DNA of 64,000 nt from Epiperipatus broadwayi (lineage: Eukaryota; Onychophora; Udeonychophora; Euonychophora; Peripatidae). This document shows, piece by piece, positions 11,856 to 22,458 of the stretch. Positions within the stretch are counted from its first letter, which is position 1. Each line of letters opens with the position of its first letter. Where the stretch lies: positions 6,510,001-6,574,000 of the forward strand of contig JAQFVV010012395.1 in the NCBI GenBank assembly GCA_028023455.1, written 5' to 3'. The position numbers and the translations under genes were made by a program. The notes beneath the pieces were generated by a model, which made no database searches, was not told the DNA's origin, and saw only the letters and a program-made list of their open reading frames with translations.

Positions 11856-11889
11856 ATTAAAAGCAAAAACAAGAACCTTACCTTCTTAG

Positions 11890-12300
11890 ATTTACAGAAT
11901 GCTGATTGCTATGTCCAACTATTGTGACAATACATACTTGGATGTCTTATTTAGCTTGGCCTCTCGTGCAATACATTTCTCCAGGGTCCATTTATAATTT
12001 AGGTCAGAGTCCCTCAGCAATACTTTCCTAAAATTCTCATCAATCATGCCATTAGGAGTCGTTTTACTAATATGTCATTAATTTCAGGGCCAAACTCATA
12101 ATCTTTAGCCATCTTAAAGCCAATCATAGCCATGTATTTTTCATGTGGTAATTGCTTCTATTTTACAACCTCAGCTGTGCTACCCATTTAGATATTTCTG
12201 GTGTATCTTGATAACTTTTTTATACAAAAAATTCTTCTGGTCATTTGAGATCAGTTAGTCTATTCACCAGCTATTACACATCTTGATGGCAAGTAGAGAA
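11890..12300 (-). pseudogene. Ty3/Gypsy gag fragment
   Basis: On the minus strand, with frameshifts, the stretch reads RLTDLK, EISKWVAQLRL, then in a shifted frame ENFRKVLLRDSDLNYKWTLE with KCIAREAK. This matches segment for segment the gag of the Gypsy element at 38.4 kb, which has ISKWHLRLRN...FRKILLSDPNLNYKLMMDKC. Only the capsid region remains; no LTR is recognised nearby. It is a separate, older relative of that element and directly abuts the LINE remnant. Confidence 0.65.
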
Positions 12301-13439
12301 GCATAGACAGTTTCAGACACTCATCTTTTATCTTATTTATGAACATATAATATTCCACATGTTTAACATATTATTAATGTTGAATTCCTGAATAGTAGTA
12401 TTTAATATCGTTATTTTCTGTTTATGCATACGTTATTTACAAATAAGCAAATGTAGACATTACAAGTGTTGATTTACCATTCTGTAATTGCTTTTGTCCA
12501 AACTCTTTATGACTGTTGACTTGTGCCATTCTGTTATTTTTCACAGGTTATCAAATGTTGACTGTGTCATTCTGCTATTTATCTCAAGTTTTTTCACATA
12601 TTGATCTATGACATTCTGCTGTGCTCTGAGGGTTTCTAAGACCAGTCAGGCAGTGATAATAATAACAATATACACAGAAGTTTATGTATACAATATTTAT
12701 TCAACAATAATAACAATGAAGTAAATAAAAAACGTTAAGAATGTAACAGTAAAATTAAGTAAGCTATAATTTATCCTCATGTGGAAATATATATCATTCA
12801 CACAAATCAACCAATTTTGCTCATGTGTTTTCAGTTTTAAAAATCTCTTGCATTTACACAAAGGTATATTAGCGAATACATATTAGTCCTTTCAATAATA
12901 ACATATCTTTTGTGCATACAAATAAACTCTTTAAAGTTCACAATTTAAGTGCTTTCTTGCCACATACATTTTATACATTTACTCCACTATCATTCAGCCA
13001 TTACTTTTCAAGTGTGGTTCGTTATTTCCGTTAATAACTTTTTCTTCTATAACCATTTTAACCAACAACAAATATTTCTTTTTTACTCTACACTTCTTGA
13101 GTGCATGGGGTTTTATTTATACTGTGCTAATTTGTATGTAAATACCTTTATTTGCATATATTCTATTCGATTCAGTTTTGCTGTTGGGATGAACTCTTTG
13201 TAGATTTTCTAGAATTGTTTTTTAATAAAGGAAAATATTTTATAAGTGAAAAAATCCGTACATATTTACAAAAATAAACAATTTTTGTTTACACATAAGT
13301 TTTATATGCTCAGACATTTCATAGATGACGGTACTATTTTTTCCAGACCAAACAACTATTTATAGAATGTTTTGAATGCACCATTTAAAGACTTTGTTTT
13401 AATAATTAATGTTTCAGATTCTTTACCAGCCAATGGTAG
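12301..13439. other. AT-rich DNA, no supported gene
   Basis: The longest open frame (84 codons near 12949) is hydrophobic and of low complexity, as expected by chance in A/T-rich DNA. Confidence 0.4.
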
Positions 13440-13580
13440 AAGAAAAATCAAGCTTTAATGGTTATCAGCTTGAGAATGTAAAACCCTTTAAATACCTTGG
13501 CAGTTTTATAATTAGAATGTGAACTTATATGTTGAGATACAATATAGATTCCAATATGCAGCTGCTTTTAACAAATTGGA
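13440..13580 (+). pseudogene. Small LINE reverse transcriptase scrap
   Basis: The frame reads SSFNGYQLENVKPFKYLGSF, the strongly conserved segment after the catalytic loop of many LINE reverse transcriptases (hLE-V--FKYLGS). Upstream and downstream sequence is too decayed to extend. Confidence 0.5.
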
Positions 13581-13879
13581 AGACAAATTATTTCATCACA
13601 GGGACTAACTAAAAATTTGTTTACCATGATCAAAAGTGAATGGTGATGATGGTTTGCGCCAACTAGACTCAGGGAGAAATCAAGAGCTTGTGAATGTTGT
13701 TCAGACAATTGAGAAATAAAAATACCAAGACAAACATCATCACAATCAAGTTTAAATAATTTTAAAGTTTTATTAAGAGTAATATAAAATTTTAAAGTAG
13801 AGATTTGCACACAATAAATACGGTTCTGTCAGGCGTGTACTAGCAAGAATAAAAAGTCAATGCTCTGGCAGACAGACTA

Positions 13880-15250
13880 ATTTTCTAATAAAGAATTAAA
13901 AAGGAGGGAAGGATTTTCCTTCAGCTGGCGATTCATCTAAGCAATTCTTGTTTTCTTATCCAAAAGTTCTAAAATGAAAAGTAAAGTTTCTTGCATGAAT
14001 CAATGTGTCATAATACCCACAGAACTATTGCATGGAAAAATCATATTTAAAATCTCCACGGTTGATTGCAATGCAAGAACACAAAAATGGTAAATGAATA
14101 CGACAGAGTATGAATTATAAAACGAGAGAAAACTTAAATCTCAAATTTAATGAAATAGTAAATTAGAATATACTCTGACGTGAATGAATTAAAATTAATA
14201 AAACATTAAATCTCTGATTAAGGAAAACAGACATACAATATGGGTGAATCACCAACCAAACGACTGGCTAAAACTAAGCTGAGAGTAATAATTGAAAAGT
14301 CTCAATAGGAGACAGGTAAGTAATTAGAAAACCGTTTATGTCTGACCAAGCATTTATCAAGGAAGTGAAATAATTAGAATTACAAATAATTTGACAAACT
14401 AAATTTTCAGTACATGCTCTGACAAATAAATTTAAAGCAGAAAATAAAAGAGCAAATAAATCTAGCAAACAAAATACTAAAGTTGATCTAGAGTTTTATA
14501 AGTTAATTTATCAGAGAATGTATATCATTAAATGCTTTAGCAGAAAGAAATGTTCTCTCATCTACAAATTAAATGAGGATCGGTTGAATCTTCCCGCTGG
14601 CAATTTATAAAAGAACAATAATTCTAGTTTTTTGATTCAGAGATATAAAAAAAATATCTTATAGGAAATCAATGAAATGGTGCCGATGAGCATTTCTTGT
14701 CCGGAATAATGTGTTGAGACAAGAACGTCATTTTGCCAGCAGGACAGCCCTATGATTACAACGTTTAATGCAATTCATGGTTGATTTCACATACAAGACA
14801 AGAAAACTATGATTACAATCTTACGTAATCTAGAAAAGAAGAAACAAAATCTCCAACTACAGAAAACCAGACAATAAACACGATAAACCACCAGCCAAAA
14901 GATTTGCAGTTTACAAAAATTGCAAACACAGTAATTTAAATTAATTATTGAAGGATAAAATAGGGTCAGGTGAGCAAATTAAATTTACAAAATACTTCCA
15001 AAGCATTTAGTACTAGTTAATAATAAAACAAAATGACATAATAAGCATATAAAATATAATTTTACAATACATTTCCCGATAAATAAAATTGCAAACAAAA
15101 TCTTAAAACTAAGATTCCAAGACACACTATAAATACAATGATAAGCAAACAGAATACATGCTCTAAATATTTTAAATAATATAATAAAATATGTTACTTT
15201 TAAGATTAAGCTGAGACTTAAAATTTTATCCTGGAAAGAATCAAAGAAAC
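13880..15250. repeat. Possible diverged direct repeat, about 0.7 kb unit
   Basis: Two neighbouring blocks share landmarks in the same order: CAGCTGGCGATTCAT / CCGCTGGCAATTTAT (about 13924, 14596), CACGGTTGATTGCA / CATGGTTGATTTCA (about 14056, 14777), and ACCAACCAAACGACTGGC / ACCACCAGCCAAAAGATT (about 14251, 14889). Identity is low and no coding sequence is seen. It could be diverged LTRs or a duplicated segment. Confidence 0.3.
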
Positions 15251-17470
15251 AGGTTACCTCGAGGTATAAATTTAAAACTGCAGAGGTCTTTCAGCATGCC
15301 ATATAAAGTTTATTCCATGGGGAGCTCCAGTGAAGACTTAAGGTTTCCATTTTTGTTGAGAAGACCAGAGGCAATGTTAGGGATCAGTTCTGATTTGAGC
15401 TTTTATGGCATGATTTTGCAGGACAATTTGGCTCTGGGATCCATCTTGAGTTGGTCTAGCACGACATGGTGAAAATACTATTGAAGCAGTTCTTCCTTGC
15501 ATATACTTTTGGCATTAAAAAAATTATAACAGCACAGCAATTCAAACAAGTCTCTAAATTGGTGTACTAAAAGTTGCAGAAAAACTAACAAGCAGTGTCA
15601 ACAACAATAGCTGGAGAATAATCAGTCCATGATCCCAGGTCTATTTGTAAGAGCCTTTATCTTTCCAAAACATTTTTTTTTTAATTAGTGTTTTTTTTTT
15701 CAACAGGGCAACTTTATCCCAGTCTTAATCCTAATTAAAGATTCTTCCCAGGGTTAATCTTATTCATAATTAATTCAAAAATATTTAAAAACAAGTCTCA
15801 GCTTAGTTCAAATAAATTAGAAACGATTATAATCAAAACAAGAATGCAATTAAAAACAAGCAATCAACAAGAAAACTATTTTAAAAATAAAATCTATCAA
15901 AAAAAAAAAATAGAAATGATCGAATTTTAAATAGCTTTCTTGTTAAAAATTTAATAAAACCAATAATTAGTTTTATTTTAGTGAAGTGACTTTTGAATCG
16001 GATAAACTATTCAGCTCACTATAAGGGTGTGTAGGCAAATTGTTTAATATAGGCAATGTTGAGTCACTCTAGAAATAATTATATAAAGAAAAAAGAATTT
16101 ACAAGTAACAATGTGCTAATTTGCATTATAATAAAAGTCTAACAATATGCAAATTAGCAAAGCTAATAAATTGTCTGCAAAACTAATGAAAAAGAGAGTG
16201 CAAAAAAGTAAAGTGAAAAACAGACAAGCGAAACTCAAAGAATGAAGTGAAATGATAGTGCAGTTGCAGACAAGAGTTGCAATTAAATCTAATTAGACTG
16301 ACTCAAGGATGAAGTGAGCAATAAAGTGCTTACTTAGAAATTGTTAATGAATGGCCGTATGAGTTTAACGGAATTAAAGAAAGAGTTATTGAATAAAGAC
16401 ATTAAGAAATCATGGAGTTAGAGATGAGCTGTATCTAATGATTGATCTATGGATTAATTTGTCTCACTATTAAAACAGTAAGCTCTGCTTTGCATATCTT
16501 CGTTTCACCTTTTCTCACCTCTTTCCTGCCCTCATACCTTAGTTTAAACCCCAGTGTATCATAGTGTGTCTGCAATGCGCTTACATGCTGAAAATCCCGC
16601 CCAATTTTAAACCACGAGTACAACGCTCATGTTATATATAATTGTATAACTTATGCCCAGTATAAATAAAATATTATAAATTATGTGTATGTACACATAA
16701 AAGAGATTTATTTAAAAGTAGGTTATATAGGTCGTAATTGTGCACACACTGTGATATATTAATTTTCAAAACCTCAAAATAATAATCTTTGTTATTTAAA
16801 ATTATTTTGTTTAAATCTATTTATAAAAGATATTACATTCATAATATTTGTTTTTGATTTAAAATAAAATTATATTCGTCTCATAAATAGATTTAAACAT
16901 TGAAAATTAAAAGTAAAATAATTTTCTTTTAGATTTTAAAATCACGCCACATATTTTCTGTTTAAAATAAATGAGGGTTGGTAAGAAACAATAGCTTTAA
17001 TTAATTAATGTTCTAGGAGCTTATCAAGTAAGACAGCAGATGTCCACTTAAGGTCGTTTCCTTTTAATTAGCAAAAGTTTTTATTAAATCAAAGTTTTAA
17101 TCTGAATGTCTACAGGACAGTTGACAATAGAAAATAATTAAAATTTTGTTAAATTCCTTTGGACATTCGGATGGATTTAATTACAGCTGATAAAATGGCA
17201 AATTTTGGAATATTTTTATAATGCTCCAGGGCAGTTTTATTGTATAATTCTGCTATATAGAGAAGGGTTTTCTTTTGTTATTATTATTCTATTCTAGCTG
17301 GCTTTGTGATCATTATTCTATTTTAGCTTATTCTATGATGATTCTAGCTTGATTATTCTAGCTCGCTTCATTCTATTATTATTCTAAGCTTCCTGAGACT
17401 TTCTGATGTTCTAATTGCTACTTACCTGCAAACTTAAATATTTGAAGCCAAGTTTTCATCTTCAAATAGA
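15251..17470. other. Unassigned AT-rich DNA
   Basis: No frame that I can support. A GC-richer strip near 16585-16625 contains AATCCCGCCCAATTTT, which could be a regulatory motif but has no gene context. Confidence 0.4.
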
Positions 17471-17700
17471 TTTACCGTGTTTTAAATATTGCTTTAAAAT
17501 CTCTCTGAAGCACCCAGCCTTTAAAATTGCAATCTTCAAAATGACAGAGTAGAGCCGGCAAGAAGGCTATTTTCCCCTCAGAAATGGCCGGCCGCTGCTC
17601 CATACCATCTGATGCCATCACATAGGAAACCCTAAAACTGTTACTGCTGCTAAAATATGAGCTATAACAAGAGTTTGCTGCCGAGTCATATAAATGCTGC
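17471..17700 (-). other. Possible host exon (open, GC- and CpG-rich)
   Basis: On the minus strand a frame stays open for about 75 codons with far higher G+C than its surroundings. An ATG near 17616 gives MASDGMEQRPAISEGK and continues through LLCHFEDCNFKGWVLQRDF to a stop at 17471. The C-F-ED...GWV pattern faintly recalls the start of a MAM domain, but too few residues match to call it. No convincing splice sites were fixed. It may be part of a host gene or of an unknown repeat. Confidence 0.2.
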
Positions 17701-18522
17701 CGACAATCAATTTGGAAAAGTATCTACTTGAAACTACCTGAAAATGCTTCTAATGAGGTAACCCCAAAATTTAACCCAAGAGCTCTTGTGATTATTTCCT
17801 CTAATTAATAAGCTATAGCTATTTAAATTGTTTCCATTTTGCTTTACCTTACCATTGTTCTTTCTTTAAAATGCTGTAATGTAATTAGTATTTTTCTCTC
17901 TATCCTCGGGGTAATATTTTATATTTATTAATCTGTTTCTTTTCTTTTATTATAATAATGTGCCAGAATAGTCTTTGACCAAGCGAATTATTCCCTTTTA
18001 TTTAAAGTAAGATGCCACCATTAAGGCGTTTTAAATTATAAATTGTTTCCCAGTTTGTTATCTCATGAATCGCTCGTTCGAGGGCTATCCTACTCTTATT
18101 CAATGTATATAATAATTTTCTAGTTTAAAATCCACATGTTATCGATTTTAACCTAATATTAGAATATGTGCGAGGTCAATGAATAAATATTTAACAAATG
18201 CATGATTGCGTAAATAAATTTATGCTTTCTTTTAAAACCCTGCAAACATGCATTCTCCCATTTTAAAATGTATATTGTTTTGCTTTAATTTCAAAGCTTG
18301 TAATTTGAGGTTGAGAATGGGCAGACTTTCTTTAAATACTTATTTGGGGAATTGATTGGGCATTTTCTTAATCTAAATAAATCCCATTTTAGTATATTTT
18401 ATATACTTTATTCGAGTGTTGCTAGTAGGTGTATTGGGTGTTTTGAGACCACTTTGCTTCTTCTAAAGGGCTTTAAATGGCTAAGACCATTTCCCCTTTC
18501 ACTTTCTGCGGTTCCCATTCAG
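17701..18522. other. AT-rich DNA before the possible 18.5-kb exon
   Basis: No feature recognised other than a pyrimidine-rich tract at about 18490-18520 that would serve as the 3' splice site of the next feature. Confidence 0.35.
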
Positions 18523-18636
18523 AGTGTGTACTCAAATGTCACTCCTGGGAATGTGACGCAGCTGTCACCCAGTCGCTAAGATTTGGACGAGTCCAGACTT
18601 CGGCTGCTTGTGACACCACATTCCTACAGATTAATG
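18523..18636 (+). CDS. Possible 114-bp cysteine-containing exon, phase 1-1
   Basis: The segment has good splice sites on both sides: a pyrimidine tract ending CCCATTCAG| at 18522 and AATG|GTGAGA at 18636/18637. It is open in one frame throughout and encodes about 38 residues with four cysteines, ECVLKCHSWECDAAVTQS near the start and AACDTTFLQIN at the end. Both junctions fall after the first base of a codon, so the exon is symmetrical (phase 1-1), as is usual for shuffled extracellular modules. CpG and G+C are high compared with the neighbourhood. The C-x3-C-x5-C spacing is vaguely like a PAN/apple module, but I cannot assign a family. Neighbouring exons were not found. Confidence 0.3.
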
Positions 18637-18719
18637 GTGAGACGCCCTCCATATTTATCTCACATATCCATTATATAAATTTTTACTTATTTATTATTTG
18701 CACAGTTCCAGTGATTTAA

Positions 18720-21700
18720 AAGTATCACACCCTCCATCCTGTACAGAAATTCCTCACTAGCAACACCGATCTCCCAATCTAACTTAACTATGTTTATAAA
18801 TATAAATGCCTTGGTCACATCCCCAACTTATAGCTTAACAAGCATTAGTTCGTTCTATTCTCAAAGTCAAGAAATGTTATATTAAACTTTAATGTTGCAA
18901 AATATTTTATTAAACTCTTTCTAATTTACTCAAAGCACCTCACACATCTTCACAAGCTCTTTTAGGCACATTATTGTAATATTATATTAGCCCGAGGTAT
19001 AGACAATGTATTAAACAACCTCCAAATGTAAATTGTCTGGAATGTTGTTTTAACTACCATTTTAGTAAGCATCACTGTCTAACATATGCAGACAGTGGGC
19101 ATTATATATATATTTTTGATATGTTAATAAATCTTTTAAAACCAATTTTGATCCATTATTTATTGATCCATATCACAGTCTCGGTCTATCTTTATAATTT
19201 CTTTTGTACTATCCATAGACGTTAGTTAGCAAACCCCAGCTTATATCATCGTAGAGTCTTTTTGTTTCTCCCTGATCACCAGGCACTGGTAAAAGGTTAT
19301 ATTATTAGTAGCATCATATGCATTATCATGTAGGTGGCTCTGTGGAATTTAGACTTTAGATTTGAACCTAGGATATCTAGAAGGCAACCCCTCTTAGAGT
19401 GTTCTGTTTCATATTTGGGGGTTTGAATTCTGCAGTGTGTTAGCAAGATAAATGAATCTGACTGTTACAATATAGACATATGAACTGTTTCATGATTAAT
19501 ATTGCTATTGCTTCTCAACTAGGCCATTATTAGTTGAACTACCAACTATTATTATTACTAATATATTCTAACAGAATGGGAATATCAAGGTGAGAATAAG
19601 AATGGTCATCCCTGGGGTGATGAAACATCATCATCCATCCCAGTCAATTCAATTTAAAATTTATTAAAAGTATAAGGTAATATAATATAATAGTAAGATA
19701 TTATTTTAAAAATGTTAAAGTAATGTTTAACCTCCAAAAATATATATAAGTAATTTTATTATATCTTATAAGAGAGGTGAGATAGAAAAATCTGTGAGAG
19801 ATCAGTCAGCTAGATCATTTAACTCTTTAGAGCAACTATAATCATAATTACTCATATATCAACCAGCATTATTAAAAAAGTAAGTGATAGTAATACTCAA
19901 AACATCAACCACTTATCATCATGAATGATCCATCAAAAGAAATCAATATAAATCAATATAGTAAATCAACAGTCAATCTGGTGTCTGGATTGAAAATGGG
20001 TCTTCTGTAGACCAGGCTAACTATTGAGCCTTTGCCAGCTTGAGCAATTATTTTAACATGAATTTGAAAGCACAAACTAAGTTCTGATCCATCAGAGTAC
20101 ATAATAAAAAATCAGAAAAATAATGCTGGAACATTAAAACATGCTAATCATCATCAATACTCTGACCACTTAGTACAATTTCTGGCTAATAAGACTAAAC
20201 TAAAATAAAGTATAGTGCAGAGACTTTGAAGAATATGATCCTCATGCCAATCCAGGACAATGTCATACTGGCTGCCCCTAAAGCATTAAATACATTCCCA
20301 TCTATATATTCATACCATGCCAAATCTAGCTTAGAGAACAAGTTCTATTACTGTTATGGTGACCAAGTGATGATGCAATACAATTTTTAACAATTGAATT
20401 CACATTTATTAACAACAAGAAAAAAAATTATATTAAGGTCTATAATATTGTCTATACATAAGCCTTCTGATTTTGATTAACATACAATAATAAAACAAAT
20501 TATCACATGGTGATTTACAAGATTAATATACAAATTTCAAGTTATTACATTACTTCTTAATAGGTTTCTAGAAATGGATACATATCAGTCAAATATATTA
20601 ATTGATTTATATAACATTTGAATTTATCATAACAAAATCATTAATTTTTACATAAATGTGTCCCGCATTTGATATATATACACACAGAATGCAGTATATT
20701 TGATGGCTATATTTCAATCATCATAAAATAATAAATGGTTAAAAATTTAAGTTACTACATTTTAATGATACAGATATCTATTAACATATGCTATAGTTTA
20801 TACCATATCTTTTAACTTGTCAAAATAATAGAGTTATTAAAATGTACATTTTCACAATTAAATTCTTTGTTGAAAATATATTATAACATTCAAATATTTT
20901 TATGGTAAGGTTTACTTTGCTGTGTGTAGTTTTCTTTTTTTCCCTTTAAAATAAGTACTATCAAATTTTTTGACAGTTGATTGTTGATTGATTATCAACA
21001 CATTTTAAATTAATCTAAAAGATTTGCTTTTTTTTTTTTCGATTTCTATTTTTTTTAAAAAAAAAAAATCAATCTTTAACTGATTATTATAATGGGTTTT
21101 TTTTTAGAATTATTTTAAAGTATAAATTTCAAAATGTCTTTTTCATTCTCTCAACAAATGAGCTTTCACAAAATCGTTCTATATTATATATCTCACTTTT
21201 AGAATGTCATTTTAAAGGAATATGAAAATTATTTCTTTACAAAATATATATAGCAAATTGTCTCTCTTTTAAACACTTGACTCAAGCAAATTACTTATTT
21301 GTTTTACTTTAAGTTACTAAATTAAAAGGTCTTTTTTAAGGAATATTAATTATGTATTTCTTTTAATATTCATTTATCTGTGCTTCTCTGGATATAAACA
21401 CAGCAGCATATATATAATTACTTCTTTATCAACTGATGTTTTCTCTTGATGGGGACCAGTTCAGGCAAGTCATAATAAGGAATTTATAATCCAGGTAAGT
21501 TGGTCTTAATTTAGGCTCCCTTCTGTCTCAGATTTGCAGACTTCAGGCCAGCAAACTGTCTTTTCCATATTCAAGCAGACTAGTGAATATAAAAGTGGGT
21601 CAGCTTCATGATTCAAAACTGATTCCTTGCATTTTTATATCTTTATGGCAGTACTCTATATAATTCTGCCATCCATCAATGCAGCTAGCTTTACTGTGAC

Positions 21701-22336
21701 CACTCTCTGCTACAGTTACAAACAAACTGCAGCTAATTCTTCACAAAATATTTTAGTCAATTTTGTAGCTAGCTGTGAGCCAACTGCTTCACAAAAATAT
21801 TAAGACAAGAACTGTCTTAAAAAACAATATCCAAACTTTGCATCTGGACAATTTGGCCATCTGCTTAAAATATTAAAACCACTCTTTTTGCCAGCTCTTA
21901 CATAAGCTACAAGTCAAACTGAAATGATATTTTTTTATCAGCCATTTTATAGAATTGGTTTGGAGTGGTAACAACACATTTAATTAAAAAGTTTTTTTAT
22001 CTTTTCAAAAATATCAATAATCTTTTCAAGTCCCTTTTACTTAAAAGCAACTTTGCAATTTTACCAAGAGTGTGATCTACACGTTTTTAGTTAGATAGTG
22101 AAATGCATACAAGCATTAATTAAAAAAGATATTTTATACAAGTTTTAATTAAAAAATTTCAAAAATACCCCCTGCTTGTTTTTAAATTTCAAAATCAAAA
22201 GAATTATAATAATTTATTTAGACCTTTTTAAAAATATTTATTTCATAATAAAATTCTGTTCTAAATTCAGAGTTATTTAATCCTTTATTATTCCAGGGTA
22301 ATGTAGAAAAATATCTACAAATTTATGTCTGTGTTT
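18720..22336. other. AT-rich DNA, no supported gene
   Basis: No open frame with recognisable protein. A tRNA-like A box (GGTGGCTCTGTGG, about 19332) with a B-box-like GGTTTGAATTC (about 19420) may be a very old SINE. The stretch 20340-22480 has stop codons in all frames and may contain LTR or untranslated transposon DNA, but I could not delimit any element. Confidence 0.35.
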
Positions 22337-22458
22337 ATTTCTACTTTTCCTTTTAACTTTATATATATATATATATTATTGTGTGAATATAACAGATATT
22401 TCTACTTTTCCTTTTAACTTTATATATACATACTATATTATTGTGTGCAATATAACAG
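22337..22458. repeat. About 61-bp tandem duplication with (TA)n core
   Basis: Two imperfect copies starting ATTTCTACTTTTCCTTTTAA, each with a TATATA tract and ending TTGTG...AATATAACAG. Confidence 0.9.

Larger units (their letters stand above)
10980..11925 (+). pseudogene. LINE reverse transcriptase remnant split by an insertion
   Basis: The + strand reads EVMPPDITDAFIFPIFKNEE (about 11013-11075), then QMQDKCREQESDLYITFIDL with FKAVDS (about 11218-11297, motif A with its Asp). The RT is then interrupted at 11351-11591 by the short element. It resumes as NYGMRESVIITGRKIKAFEM (about 11610-11680), a motif B remnant TDVKMCTYYNIVFNFY, and LKAKTRTLPS followed by FLDLQNADC (about 11855-11915), the degenerate catalytic loop. 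This order matches a family of invertebrate endonuclease-reverse transcriptases (QEKCREQ...FIDLTKAFD...GVKQGC...LKAKTK). It is inactive: frameshifts, stops and a 34-bp tandem duplication are present. Confidence 0.8.

Noticed and set aside
12949-13203. 84-codon open frame
   Set aside because: Low-complexity hydrophobic translation with no family resemblance.
16585-16625. E2F/CCAAT-like promoter motif
   Set aside because: A single short motif without transcript, exon or CpG context.
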